Positions 38,549 to 47,901 of a stretch of DNA of 64,000 bases are shown one piece after another (position 1 is the stretch's first letter; each line of letters opens with the position of its first letter). A model generated the notes under the pieces. The model ran no database searches. It was given only the letters and a program-made list of their open reading frames with translations, and was not told the DNA's origin. Both the position numbers and the translations under genes were made by a program. Origin of the DNA: Actinomycetes bacterium (GTDB lineage Bacteria > Actinomycetota > Coriobacteriia > Anaerosomatales > Anaerosomataceae); assembly GCA_022839745.1 (NCBI GenBank), contig JALHJB010000001.1, positions 114,100 to 178,099 on the forward strand. Direction: 5' to 3'.

Positions 38549-40639
38549 ATGGCAGACTGGATTGCTTGGCTCGCGCCGGCAGCCGCCGTACTCGGAACCA
38601 TCATGGCGGCATACCTCGGCACATGGGTCCTCAAGCAGGATCCCGGCACCGAGAAGATGCAGGAGATCTCCAAGGCGGTGCAGGAAGGTGCGCTCGCGTT
38701 CCTGCTCCGTGAGTACCGGGTTCTGATCATCTTCGCTGCAGTGGTGTTCGTGGTGCTCGGCGTCGCCGTGAACTGGCTGACCGCCGTCGCGTTCCTGACC
38801 GGTGGCATCCTATCGGCCGCAGCCGGCTTCATCGGCATGTACGTGGCCACCCGCGCCAACGCGCGCACCGCGCAGGCCGCCACCACCGGCGTCGCCAAGG
38901 CGCTCAACGTGGCGTTCCGCTCGGGCCTCACGATGGGCCTCACGGTCGCATCCTTCGGCCTGCTCGGCCTTTCGCTCTGGGCCATCATCCTGATCGTCAC
39001 CGGCGAGGACCCCATCGCCTCATCCGAGATCGTCAACGGTTTCGCGATGGGCGCAAGCTCCATCGCACTGTTCGCCCGTGTGGGTGGCGGCATCTACACC
39101 AAGGCCGCTGACGTGGGCGCCGACCTCGTCGGGAAGGTCGAGGCCGGTATCCCCGAGGACGACCCCCGCAACCCCGCCACCATCGCTGATAACGTCGGCG
39201 ACAACGTCGGCGACGTGGCCGGCATGGGCGCCGACCTCTTCGAGAGCTACGTGGGCTCGATCCTCGCGCCGATCGTGCTCGCCATCTCGCTCTGGTTCGT
39301 CCCCGGTGCGCCGAAGTCCATCGACTTCATGTACGGCGTCACCGCACCGCTGCTGATCGCCGCGTTCGGTATCGTGGCCTCGATCATCGGTCTGTTCGCG
39401 GTCCGCGCCAAGGAAGGCGCGCACCTGCACAGCGCCCTGAACATGGGCACGTACGTGGCAGCGGTCCTCGAGGTCGCGGGTATGGGCTTCCTGTTCTGGC
39501 ACTGGAGCACGCGTGCCGGCGCCGATCCGTCGCGCCTGTGGTTCTTCGGTGCCGTCGTGGCCGGTCTCGTGGCCGGTATCGCCATCGGCAAGATCACCGA
39601 GTACTACTGCTCGGACGCGTACAAGCCCGTGAAGGACATCGCAGCCGCATCCGAGACGGGCGCCGCGACCAACATCATCCAGGGCCTCGGCACCGGCATG
39701 ATGTCAACCGCGCTCCCGATCCTCGTGGTCGCTCTCGCCATCATCGGCGCCTTCACGATGGGCAACTGGGCGGTTCCGGACAATGACCTCTCCGGCATCT
39801 ACGGCATCGGTCTTGCCGCACTCGGTATGCTCTCCATCACTGCCATCACGGTGGGCGTGGACGCCTACGGTCCTGTTGCCGACAACGCCGGCGGTATCGC
39901 CGAGATGGCCGGTATGGGCAAGGACATCCGCAAGATCACCGACTCGCTCGACAGCGTGGGCAACACCACCGCCGCCATCGCCAAGGGCTTCGCGATCGGC
40001 TCGGCAGGCCTCACGGCCCTCGCGCTGTTCGTCGCGTTCCGCCAGAGCCTCAGCGTGGGCGGTTTCACCATCGACATGTCGCTTGAGAACCCGTACGTCA
40101 TCGCCGGTCTGTTCATCGGCGGTATGCTGCCGTTCCTCTTCGGCGCACTCACCATGGGCGCCGTGGGCCGCGCGGCCTTCGCGATGATCGGCGAGGTCCG
40201 CCGTCAGTTCAAGGAGATCCCCGGCATCATGGAGGGCACCGGCAAGCCGGACTACGCCGCATGCGTGGACATCTCCACCAAGGGTGCGCTCAAGGAGATG
40301 GTCCTTCCCGGCGCTATCGCCGTGGCCGTGCCGATCCTCGTCGGCGTCATCAACCTGTCGCTCTTGGCCGGTCTGCTCGCCGGTGCGCTCGTGACCGGCT
40401 TCCTGCTCGCCATCTTCATGGCGAACGCCGGTGGCGCATGGGACAACGCCAAGAAGTACATCGAGGGTGGCGAGCACGGTGGCAAGGGCTCTGAGGCCCA
40501 CAAGGCCGCCGTGGTCGGTGACACCGTCGGTGACCCGTTCAAGGACACCTCCGGTCCGTCGATGAACATCCTCATCAAGCTCATGACCGTCGTGTCGCTC
40601 GTGTTCGTGCCGCTGTTCCTCAAGGTGCACGGCGGGTAG
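38549..40639 (+). CDS. hppA: membrane-bound, K+-type proton/sodium-pumping pyrophosphatase
   Basis: 696 residues with about 16 membrane helices. The substrate motif appears as DVGADLVGKVE and DDPRNPATIADNVGDNVGD (about 190-225). Near residue 471 the sequence is GNTTAA; Ala at position 475, rather than Lys, marks K+-dependent M-PPases, which may pump H+ or Na+. The pump couples PPi hydrolysis to ion export. ATG 38549 follows GAAGGGAG. Flanked by its own promoter and hairpin, it is a single-gene unit. Confidence 0.96.
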   Translation: MADWIAWLAPAAAVLGTIMAAYLGTWVLKQDPGTEKMQEISKAVQEGALAFLLREYRVLIIFAAVVFVVLGVAVNWLTAVAFLTGGILSAAAGFIGMYVATRANARTAQAATTGVAKALNVAFRSGLTMGLTVASFGLLGLSLWAIILIVTGEDPIASSEIVNGFAMGASSIALFARVGGGIYTKAADVGADLVGKVEAGIPEDDPRNPATIADNVGDNVGDVAGMGADLFESYVGSILAPIVLAISLWFVPGAPKSIDFMYGVTAPLLIAAFGIVASIIGLFAVRAKEGAHLHSALNMGTYVAAVLEVAGMGFLFWHWSTRAGADPSRLWFFGAVVAGLVAGIAIGKITEYYCSDAYKPVKDIAAASETGAATNIIQGLGTGMMSTALPILVVALAIIGAFTMGNWAVPDNDLSGIYGIGLAALGMLSITAITVGVDAYGPVADNAGGIAEMAGMGKDIRKITDSLDSVGNTTAAIAKGFAIGSAGLTALALFVAFRQSLSVGGFTIDMSLENPYVIAGLFIGGMLPFLFGALTMGAVGRAAFAMIGEVRRQFKEIPGIMEGTGKPDYAACVDISTKGALKEMVLPGAIAVAVPILVGVINLSLLAGLLAGALVTGFLLAIFMANAGGAWDNAKKYIEGGEHGGKGSEAHKAAVVGDTVGDPFKDTSGPSMNILIKLMTVVSLVFVPLFLKVHGG

Positions 40640-40660
40640 TGGCATCGTTGCGTTAGGCCA

Positions 40661-40698
40661 CGTGCTCCCGGGTGCCGATACAGGTGCCCGGGAGCACG
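40661..40698 (+). terminator. terminator after hppA
   Basis: CGTGCTCCCGGG (40661-40672) pairs perfectly with CCCGGGAGCACG (40687-40698) around a 14-nt loop, 21 bases after the hppA stop. Confidence 0.7.
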
Positions 40699-40828
40699 CC
40701 GTTGCACCAGCGGCGCGCCGTCATGTATCGCGCGGCGGCTGCTCCGGTCACGGACGAGCCGTCACTGTGGCGGCCGTCCGTCGCTTTAGGGTATGTACCT
40801 TTGACCGCTACGAAGCACAGGAGGTGTC

Positions 40829-42661
40829 ATGGGGCGTATCGCCGATGAGGATGTCGCACGCGTCCGTGACGCCACCGATCTGATCTCCCTCGTGTCAGAG
40901 ACGGTCGTGCTGAAGAAGAAGGGCCGCCTGTTCTGGGGCAACTGCCCGTTCCATGGCGAGAAGACACCGAGCTTCAAGATCGATCCCACCACCCAGCTGT
41001 GGCACTGCTTCGGCTGCGGCAGGGGTGGCGACGCCTTCGGCTTTGTGATGGAGGCCGAGCATCTCGAGTTCCCCGATGCGGTGCGGCGGCTTGCCGAGCG
41101 CGCACACATCGACATCGTGGAGGTGGGCGGCACCGGGATCCCCGCGGGGCGCAAGGAGCGGCTCATCGCCGCGTGCACCGAGGCCGCCGCGTTCTTCCAC
41201 AAGCTGCTCACCAGCGGTACGGGTACCGGTCCCACGCAGGCGCGGGAGTACCTGGCGGGTCGGGGCTTTGGCATCGACGTGGCCAAGCGCTGGAAGCTCG
41301 GGTACGCCCCGCAGGGACGCGACACGCTCGTGCGTCACCTGCTGGGCGCCGGATTCACGCGCGACGAGCTCGTGGACGCCAACCTTGCGCTCGCCGACGG
41401 CCCGGCGCTCAAGGACCGGTTCTTCAACCGCATCATGTTTCCCATCGATGACCTCCACGGGCGCACCATCGCCTTTGGCGGGCGTGTGGTGGGTGCGGGC
41501 GAGCCGAAGTATCTGAACTCCCAGGAAACGCCGATCTTCCAGAAGTCGGGCACTCTCTACGCGCTCGACCGTTCGCGCAACGAGATCGTGTCGCACGGCA
41601 CGGCCGTGGTGGTGGAGGGCTACACCGACGTGATCGCGCTGCATGAAGCCGGGGTGCCGATCGCGGTGGCCACCCTCGGCACCGCGCTCACCGAGCGCCA
41701 TGTGAAGCTGCTCGGCCGGTTCGGCACGCGTGTGGTTTACCTGTTCGATGGCGACGAGGCGGGTCGGCGCGCCGCGTTGCGTGCGGCCGAGTTCCTCGAC
41801 TGGAGCATCACGCCCGAGGCGGGGAGCTCGCGTGTGGACCTGGACGTGGCGATCATCCCTGGCGGGAAGGACCCGGCCGACCTGGTAGCGAGCGAGGGCG
41901 CCGACGCGGTGCGCACGGTGATCGAGGAGGCGCAGCCGCTGCTGCGCTTCGCGATCGACCGCCGTCTCGAGTCGCACGACCTGTCGCGCCCCGAGGGGCG
42001 CGCTGCGGCGCTCGCGGAAGCGGCGGCCGTGCTTGCGCCGGTGCGCGGCTCGCTGCTGGAGCAGGACTACGTGATGTACATCGCGGGGCGCCTCGGCACC
42101 GACTACACCACCGTGGAGCGCGCCGTACCGCAGCAGCGCCGCCAGCGAGGCCCCGAGGCGCCTCAGGCCGCACCCGCTCCCGCGCCAGTGCGGTTGGCCA
42201 GCGCGGAGGAGAAGGCCGAGCGAGAGCTGGTCCGTCTGGCCGCTCTTGCGCCGGCCGTTCGTGCCGAGGCACGGGAATTGCTTTCAGAAGGTGCCGTGGG
42301 CGGGGAGCGTGCCCGCAGGCTGCTCGAGGTGATCTGCGGCGCGGGGGATGCGGTCGGCGATGAGCTGTACGCTATCGTCGCCGAGGCGGATCGTGAGGCT
42401 GCTACGGTGCTCACCGGCTGGCTGGTGGACGCTACGGGAGCCGACAGCATAGAATATGCGTTTCGGGAAGTTGCCGTCCGGGTCAAGGAGTTCGCGCTCG
42501 GGCGTCTAATCACACAGAAGAAGGGCGAGCTCCAGGCACTGGACCCCGCGACCGATGCGGAGTCATACGACCGGTTGTTCGGTGAGATCGCCGAACTACA
42601 GCGCCAGCGTGCGGGCATTCGTGCCCCGCGAAGCGCTGCAACAGACGTGGAGGCGGAGTAA
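40829..42661 (+). CDS. dnaG: DNA primase
   Basis: 610 residues. The zinc-binding domain shows CPFHGEKTPSF and HCFGCGRGGDAF; the RNA polymerase core and Toprim domain (VVEGYTDVIAL and LFDGDEAG) follow, then a C-terminal DnaB-interaction region. It makes RNA primers for replication. ATG 40829 follows CAGGAGG. Six bases separate it from rpoD, the classic macromolecular synthesis operon pairing. Confidence 0.96.
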   Translation: MGRIADEDVARVRDATDLISLVSETVVLKKKGRLFWGNCPFHGEKTPSFKIDPTTQLWHCFGCGRGGDAFGFVMEAEHLEFPDAVRRLAERAHIDIVEVGGTGIPAGRKERLIAACTEAAAFFHKLLTSGTGTGPTQAREYLAGRGFGIDVAKRWKLGYAPQGRDTLVRHLLGAGFTRDELVDANLALADGPALKDRFFNRIMFPIDDLHGRTIAFGGRVVGAGEPKYLNSQETPIFQKSGTLYALDRSRNEIVSHGTAVVVEGYTDVIALHEAGVPIAVATLGTALTERHVKLLGRFGTRVVYLFDGDEAGRRAALRAAEFLDWSITPEAGSSRVDLDVAIIPGGKDPADLVASEGADAVRTVIEEAQPLLRFAIDRRLESHDLSRPEGRAAALAEAAAVLAPVRGSLLEQDYVMYIAGRLGTDYTTVERAVPQQRRQRGPEAPQAAPAPAPVRLASAEEKAERELVRLAALAPAVRAEARELLSEGAVGGERARRLLEVICGAGDAVGDELYAIVAEADREAATVLTGWLVDATGADSIEYAFREVAVRVKEFALGRLITQKKGELQALDPATDAESYDRLFGEIAELQRQRAGIRAPRSAATDVEAE

Positions 42662-42666
42662 AGCAC

Positions 42667-44229
42667 GTGACGGCTGCATCTAAGAAGACCGCACAGGAAA
42701 CCACGGACCAGTCAGTGGAGGAGGTCGCCACGACCCCCGCGAAGAAGCCCGCTGCCGCCAAGACGTCAGCCGGCGAGCCCGCCGCGAAGGCGCCGGCAAA
42801 GCGAGCGGCCAAGCCCACGGAGCCAGCCGGTGAGCCCGCCGCGAAGGTGCCGGCAAAGCGAGCGGCCAAGCCCACGCCCGCGAAGGACGCAGCGACCGAC
42901 CCGGGCGCCACGCCCGCGCCCAAGGCCGCCAAGGGAGCGACGAAGGCCGCCAAGAAGGCGCCGGAGCTCGAGCTTTCGGCGGTCAAGACGCTCGTGAAGA
43001 TCGGCCAGGCCAAGGGCAACCTCACCGATGAGGAGATCCAGGGCGCGCTCTCGGACATCGACCTGTCTGAAGAGCAGTTCGAGAACATCTACAGCTACTT
43101 CCAGACCAGCGGCATCGACATCGCCGACGAGCATGCTCCCGACGACATGATCGATGAAGTGCCCGCGGATGACCACGTGTCCGTGGATGACGATGACGCT
43201 GAGGCCGATCCGGATGTTGCGGCGGTGGCCGCCATCGAGAAGCCCGCTCCCAAGGCCGCAGCCAAGCGGAAGCCTCGCCGCAAGGTCGACGCGATGGCCT
43301 CCGCTCCGCTCACGAGCGACCCGGTGCGGATGTACCTCAAGGAGATCGGCAAGGTCCCGCTGCTCACCGCGCGGCAGGAAGTCGATCTCGCGATGAAGAT
43401 CGAGGCCGGTCTGCTTGCGGTCGAGGAGCTCGACGCGGCGGCCGAGAAGGGCATCAAGCTCGATCGTGCCGAGCAGCGGCGTCTGGAGCGCCTTGAGCGC
43501 ATCGGCGTGGACGCCAAGAAGCAGCTCGTGGAGGCGAACCTTCGCCTCGTGGTCTCGATCGCCAAGCGCTACGTAGGCCGCGGGATGCTCTTCCTCGACC
43601 TCATCCAGGAGGGCAACCTCGGCTTGATCCGCGCGGTCGAGAAGTTCGACTACACCAAGGGGTTCAAGTTCTCCACCTACGCCACATGGTGGATCCGCCA
43701 GGCCATCACGCGTGCCATTGCCGACCAGGCCCGCACGATCCGTATCCCGGTGCACATGGTGGAGACGATCAACAAGCTCATCCGCATCCAGCGGCAGCTG
43801 CTCCAGGAGCTCGGGCGCGAGCCCACCCCGGAGGAGATCGGCGAGAAGATGGACATGACCGCCGAGCGCGTGCGCGAGATCCTCAAGATCTCGCAGGAGC
43901 CGGTCTCGCTCGAGACGCCGATCGGCGAGGAGGAAGACTCCCAGTTGGGCGACTTCATCGAGGACGGCGAGGCCGTGGTGCCGCCTGATGCCGCGAGCTT
44001 CAGCATGCTGCAGGAGCAACTCGCCAAGGTGCTCGACAGCCTGTCCGAGCGTGAGCGCAAGGTGATCGAGCTCCGCTTCGGCCTCGATGACGGCCACCCG
44101 CGGACGCTCGAGGAAGTGGGGCGCGAGTTCGGCGTGACGCGTGAGCGCATCCGGCAGATCGAGTCCAAGACGCTCTGCAAGCTGCGCCACCCGAGCCGCT
44201 CAAGCCGCTTGAAGGACTACCTCGAGTAG
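42667..44229 (+). CDS. rpoD: RNA polymerase primary sigma factor
   Basis: 520 residues from GTG. An Ala/Lys/Pro-rich N-terminal extension (about 1-100) includes a 19-residue tandem duplication (57-bp units 42769-42825 and 42826-42882). A region 1.1-like segment follows (about 105-145), then an acidic linker. Regions 1.2-4 are canonical: GRGMLFLDLIQEGNLGLIRA and STYATWWIRQAITRAI (region 2), and VTRERIRQIESKTLCKLRHP (region 4.2). Low-complexity N-terminal extensions are typical of actinobacterial SigA/HrdB. It would recognise the TTGNNN/TANNNT promoters seen in this window. Confidence 0.97.
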   Translation: MTAASKKTAQETTDQSVEEVATTPAKKPAAAKTSAGEPAAKAPAKRAAKPTEPAGEPAAKVPAKRAAKPTPAKDAATDPGATPAPKAAKGATKAAKKAPELELSAVKTLVKIGQAKGNLTDEEIQGALSDIDLSEEQFENIYSYFQTSGIDIADEHAPDDMIDEVPADDHVSVDDDDAEADPDVAAVAAIEKPAPKAAAKRKPRRKVDAMASAPLTSDPVRMYLKEIGKVPLLTARQEVDLAMKIEAGLLAVEELDAAAEKGIKLDRAEQRRLERLERIGVDAKKQLVEANLRLVVSIAKRYVGRGMLFLDLIQEGNLGLIRAVEKFDYTKGFKFSTYATWWIRQAITRAIADQARTIRIPVHMVETINKLIRIQRQLLQELGREPTPEEIGEKMDMTAERVREILKISQEPVSLETPIGEEEDSQLGDFIEDGEAVVPPDAASFSMLQEQLAKVLDSLSERERKVIELRFGLDDGHPRTLEEVGREFGVTRERIRQIESKTLCKLRHPSRSSRLKDYLE

Positions 44230-44256
44230 CGCCTGCGGTGCGCGAGCCCTCAACGA

Positions 44257-44286
44257 AACGGCCGGTCCCAGGTGGGGCCGGCCGTT
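44257..44286. terminator. bidirectional terminator between rpoD and the HD-GYP gene
   Basis: AACGGCCGGTCCC (44257-44269) pairs with GGGGCCGGCCGTT (44274-44286) around a 4-nt loop, one G-T wobble. It lies between convergent genes and is followed by TTCTGC on the plus strand. Confidence 0.75.
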
Positions 44287-44307
44287 CTGCGTACGGGTGG
44301 GGCGCCG

Positions 44308-45417
44308 TCAGCCGGTGATGTGCGCGTCGGTCACCTGCGGGATCTCGAAGCCGTCGGTGCGGAAGAGCTCGAGGCATGCGGCGGCCACGTCGGCGTCGTA
44401 CAGCTTCCCGGCGTTCTGCTCGATCTCCTCGAGCGCCCGGTCGATCCCGGCGGCGGTCTTGTAGGGGCGGTGTGACGACATCGCTTCCACCACGTCGGCC
44501 ACCGCAAGGATGCGTGCGCCCATGCTCAGCTCATCGCCGGCCAGGTGGTCGGGGTAGCCGCTGCCATCGAGCCGCTCGTGGTGGTGCACCACATACTCGG
44601 CGATCGGCCAGGGGAACTTCACGTCTTTCAGGACCTCGAAACCCACGCGCGGATGCTCGCGGATGATGGCGAACTCAGCGTCGGAGAGGCGACGTGGCTT
44701 GGTGAGGATCTCGGCGGGGACGTAGATCTTGCCCACATCGTGCACCAGGCCGGCAACGCGGATGCCTTCGCAGAAGGTGGCGTCGTAGCCGAGGCGGACA
44801 GCGACGGCGGTGGCGATGGCCGACACGCGCTTCTGGTGACCGGAGGTGTACGGGTCACGGGCCTCGGTGAGCTTGCCGATGGCGTTCACGGTGCCGCTGA
44901 CGATGTCGCGCAGCACGTCGTTGATCTCGTGGAGTTCGGCGAGCTGCTCTTCGAGCTTGCTCACGAGGCGTGCGTTGTACGCCTTGAGGACGCGTGTCTC
45001 GTCCTCGACAGCGGGGCGCCGCTGGATCTGCAGCGGGGCGTGGGAACCTTCGAGGATGCTGTCGAAGGCTTCGAGGAGGCGCTGCGGCGGCATGGGCTTG
45101 CGCAGGAACGCATCGGCGCCGAGGCTGAGCGCGAAGGTCTCGTCGTCCTCGTCGGCGTAGTTGGCGGTATAGAAGACGAACGGGATGGGGGAGAGTTCGG
45201 GGTTGGCCTTCCATTCGCGGCACAGCTGGTAGCCGTCCATGCGCGGCATCAGGATGTCGGCGATCACGAGGTCAGGGGTGTCGTACTTGGCGACCTCAAG
45301 CGCTTCGACCCCGTCTTCGGCGGTCATGACCTCGTAGTCGCCCGAGGTGAGGATCGTCTCGAGCAGGTAGCGTCCGGAGGGGTCACCGTCGACGACGAGG
45401 ACGCGCGCTTTGGCCAT
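44308..45417 (-). CDS. response regulator with HD-GYP domain
   Basis: 369 residues. An N-terminal receiver domain (about 1-120, phospho-acceptor Asp in LVIADILMPRMDG), a short coiled coil, and an HD-GYP domain with HDVGKIYVP and HHERLDGSGYP. All catalytic HD-GYP residues are present, so it probably hydrolyses cyclic di-GMP when phosphorylated. No histidine kinase gene is adjacent, so it is an orphan regulator. Start ATG 45417 follows a GGAGAGGAAACC ribosome site. Confidence 0.92.
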   Translation of the reverse strand: MAKARVLVVDGDPSGRYLLETILTSGDYEVMTAEDGVEALEVAKYDTPDLVIADILMPRMDGYQLCREWKANPELSPIPFVFYTANYADEDDETFALSLGADAFLRKPMPPQRLLEAFDSILEGSHAPLQIQRRPAVEDETRVLKAYNARLVSKLEEQLAELHEINDVLRDIVSGTVNAIGKLTEARDPYTSGHQKRVSAIATAVAVRLGYDATFCEGIRVAGLVHDVGKIYVPAEILTKPRRLSDAEFAIIREHPRVGFEVLKDVKFPWPIAEYVVHHHERLDGSGYPDHLAGDELSMGARILAVADVVEAMSSHRPYKTAAGIDRALEEIEQNAGKLYDADVAAACLELFRTDGFEIPQVTDAHITG

Positions 45418-45604
45418 GATGGTTTCCTCTCCCGGAACGCCGGTCACCGTAAGGAGTGTCTACCCGAATGCAGCTATCGTGCCATAACGGCGGGGGAGCG
45501 TATGTGCCGTTCGTCACCGGGAGCTGGCCGGTCACCAGGGCAGCCCTGCGCGGACGGGGCTCCTGCGCGTGCTCGGGTTTGGCGGCGCGTCGGGCCTGAA
45601 CGAC

Positions 45605-45630
45605 AGAAGCCCCGCGTGTGCGGGGCTTCT
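45605..45630 (-). terminator. terminator of tRNA-Asn
   Basis: Perfect 11-bp inverted repeat AGAAGCCCCGC/GCGGGGCTTCT around GTGT, just beyond the tRNA 3' end in the minus direction. Confidence 0.75.
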
Positions 45631-45639
45631 GAGTGTGTG

Positions 45640-45715
<76 letters not shown>

Positions 45716-45741
45716 ATAGCGGCGCCGTGGCGCGATTGCCG

Positions 45742-45770
45742 ATTATACGGATACCCTCCGAGTCCCGCAA
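45742..45770 (-). promoter_or_regulatory. promoter of tRNA-Asn
   Basis: On the minus strand TTGCGG (45770-45765), 17 bases, then a perfect TATAAT (45747-45742), 27 bases before the tRNA 5' end. Confidence 0.8.
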
Positions 45771-45803
45771 GAACGTATGCCGGTTCGCCACATCCTACGC
45801 ACC

Positions 45804-45841
45804 CAGGTCCGGACACATCCGGCAGGTCCGGACACATCCGG
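45804..45841 (+). repeat. tandem 19-bp repeat upstream of the CWB2 gene
   Basis: CAGGTCCGGACACATCCGG occurs twice in direct tandem (45804-45822 and 45823-45841). Each copy contains TCCGGA, and CCGGATGTG appears inverted about 30 bases downstream. It lies 118 bases upstream of the CWB2 gene and may be a regulator-binding array. Confidence 0.6.
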
Positions 45842-45958
45842 ACGCCTGTGGTGTCGGCGCCGCCGGATGTGGGAACAGATGTCCTGGATCCACGCATCGG
45901 GGCGGCTGCGTCTGCGGAAGGATTCTGGTGCGTGTCGGGTCAGGGGAGGCGAAGCGAC

Positions 45959-47677
45959 ATGCGCAGGCAGATGATCGCATCACTCGTGGTACTCACCATG
46001 CTCCTAGCGCCGGCTTCGGCGTACGGCGGACCACCGGGGGTCGTTAAGCCGCTGGCGCGCATCGTGATGGGAGCGCTGCCCGCGTCGCCCGTGAGCGGGA
46101 CGATCGCCTCCGTGGGCGATGAGCATCTCTACTCGGTGAACCTGGTTGCGGGACAGCTGCTGGATCTGAGGATGACCGGTCCGGCGGACACGGACTACGA
46201 TCTGCATCTGTATATCGAGGGGTCAGCCGGTACCGTCTTGGTTGCGTCGTCGGTCGATCCCGAGAGCGAAGAGCGCATCGTCGCTGCGGTGCCGAAGACG
46301 GGCGAGTACACACTCAGCGTGCTCTCGTGGGATGGGGCTGGTGCGTATACGCTCACGTACTCGATCGGCGCGAGTGTTCCGGACGACTTGCTTCCCGGTG
46401 TCGTGCTGCCCGCATCGCCGGTGACGCGCACGTTTGATACCGATGATGCCAGGGACGACTACTACCGGGTCGATCTCACCGCCGGTCAGGTCTTCGATGT
46501 GGCCATGGACGGCCCTGACCTGTCCGACTTAGACCTGCTGCTCTACTCGCCGTACGCGACCTGGGAAACACTGGAATACGAGTACGTCGCTCTGTCCGAC
46601 TACGTCGGGACGGCCGACGAGCACCTCATCTATCGTGCGGAGGTCACCGGCACGTACTACCTGTGTGTCCACGCGTACAAGGGGACTGGCGCCTATCGGC
46701 TGACGCATCTCACATTGCCGTCACCCGCGGTCCGTCGCATCGCGGGGCCCGGGCGCATTGAGACGGCCATCGCGGCGTCTGTGGAGGGGTTTCCGGCCGG
46801 GGCTGAAAGCGTGGTCATCACCACGGCGCGCAACTGGCCCGACGCGCTCGGGGGTTCGGCGCTCGCCGGTCTGTTCCGTGCGCCGATCCTGCTGACCGAG
46901 CCCGGATACCTGCCGGATGCGGTGGCGGATGAGATCGCGCGGCTCGGTGCCGATCACGCACTCATCCTCGGGGGCACCGGCGCGGTGTCACAGGCCGTCG
47001 AGGACGCGGTGAAGGATCTTCCCGGCATCATCGTCGTGGAGCGGATCCAGGGAGCCACCCGGTACGAGACCGCACAGAAGACCATGGAGAGGATCAACGA
47101 GCAGATGGCGTGGGAAGGGGTAAAGGCGGAGACGGTCTTCGTTGCCACCGGCGAGGACTTTCCGGATGCGCTGGCGGCTTCTCCACTGGCTGCGTCATGG
47201 ATCTTCCCGATCCTCCTGCTTCCACCTGATGTCGACCGTCATGCCGAGCTCGTGCAGTACATGCGCGATGCGGGCGTGCTGGAGGTGTTCATCCTCGGTG
47301 GGACGGGTGTGGTGCCCGCATCGTTCGAGACACGATTGAACGCCGCGTTTGGTGCGGACAAGGTCGAACGGTTGTGGGGCGACGATCGGTACGAAACGGC
47401 TGCCGATGTGGCGGGCTTCGCGATCACGCGCTTTGGCCGGTCGCTCGATCGGGTTGCCGTGGCCACCGGGCAGAACTACCCGGATGCGCTCGCTGGAGGT
47501 GTGATGCAGGCGCAGTGCGCCTCGGTGTTGTTGCTCACGCACACCGCGTACCTGGACGCTGTGGTGGAGGACATGCTCGAGACTGACCGCATGTGGATCT
47601 CCGAGGCGCGCGTGCTGGGAGGTACTGGTGCGGTGAGCGAGGCGGTCAGGCTGCGCATGCATTCCGTGTTGCAGTAG
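45959..47677 (+). CDS. secreted protein with PPC-like domains and CWB2 cell-wall binding repeats
   Basis: 572 residues. A Sec signal peptide (MRRQMIASLVVLTMLLAPASAYG) starts at ATG 45959 behind GGGGAGGCGAAG. Two PPC-like beta domains (about 35-135 and 145-250) with Asp/Tyr-rich DYDLHLYIEG-type motifs follow. Three CWB2 repeats fill the C-terminal half (about 255-572), recognisable by R(I/Y)ETA, NWPDAL, LLT and ILGGTGAVS motifs. CWB2 modules bind anionic wall polymers in clostridial and actinobacterial S-layer proteins. It carries no visible enzyme domain, so a surface or S-layer role is inferred. Confidence 0.9.
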   Translation: MRRQMIASLVVLTMLLAPASAYGGPPGVVKPLARIVMGALPASPVSGTIASVGDEHLYSVNLVAGQLLDLRMTGPADTDYDLHLYIEGSAGTVLVASSVDPESEERIVAAVPKTGEYTLSVLSWDGAGAYTLTYSIGASVPDDLLPGVVLPASPVTRTFDTDDARDDYYRVDLTAGQVFDVAMDGPDLSDLDLLLYSPYATWETLEYEYVALSDYVGTADEHLIYRAEVTGTYYLCVHAYKGTGAYRLTHLTLPSPAVRRIAGPGRIETAIAASVEGFPAGAESVVITTARNWPDALGGSALAGLFRAPILLTEPGYLPDAVADEIARLGADHALILGGTGAVSQAVEDAVKDLPGIIVVERIQGATRYETAQKTMERINEQMAWEGVKAETVFVATGEDFPDALAASPLAASWIFPILLLPPDVDRHAELVQYMRDAGVLEVFILGGTGVVPASFETRLNAAFGADKVERLWGDDRYETAADVAGFAITRFGRSLDRVAVATGQNYPDALAGGVMQAQCASVLLLTHTAYLDAVVEDMLETDRMWISEARVLGGTGAVSEAVRLRMHSVLQ

Positions 47678-47826
47678 GGTCTGAGCGGGTCGCTCCACGC
47701 GCGGGGGTCAGTGGGCGCCTGTGGGAGTCCGCGTGCGCGGGAACGGGCGCGCCTGCAGGACTCCGCGCGCGCGACCGATGCTGGTATCATGGGCGAGCTG
47801 GTCGCCGAGGTACTCGGAGGCCGTGC

Positions 47827-47901
47827 GGGCCCGTAGCTCAATGGCGGAGCAGGGGACTCATAATCCCTTGGTTGTAGGTTCGAATCCTACCGGGCCCACC
47901 A
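47827..47901 (+). tRNA. tRNA with CAT anticodon, probably tRNA-Ile2 (lysidine-modified)
   Basis: 75 nt with CCA. The acceptor GGGCCCG/CGGGCCC has discriminator A; the anticodon stem GGGGA/TCCCT encloses loop CTCATAA with anticodon CAT; the T loop is TTCGAAT. The stretch around GACTCATAATC and TTGGT closely resembles bacterial tRNA-Ile2, in which C34 becomes lysidine to read ATA. Elongator tRNA-Met is the alternative. An IS481 element abuts the final A, displacing its terminator. Confidence 0.85.
47887..47901 (+). repeat. IS481 target-site duplication, left copy (tRNA 3' end)
   Basis: CTACCGGGCCCACCA, the last 15 bases of the CAT tRNA gene, is repeated exactly at 49178-49192. The left copy completes the functional tRNA. 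Confidence 0.85.

Noticed and set aside
45804..45841. CRISPR-like or IS-end interpretation of the 19-bp tandem.
   Set aside because: Only two contiguous copies without spacers, and no transposase or inverted pair at a distance.
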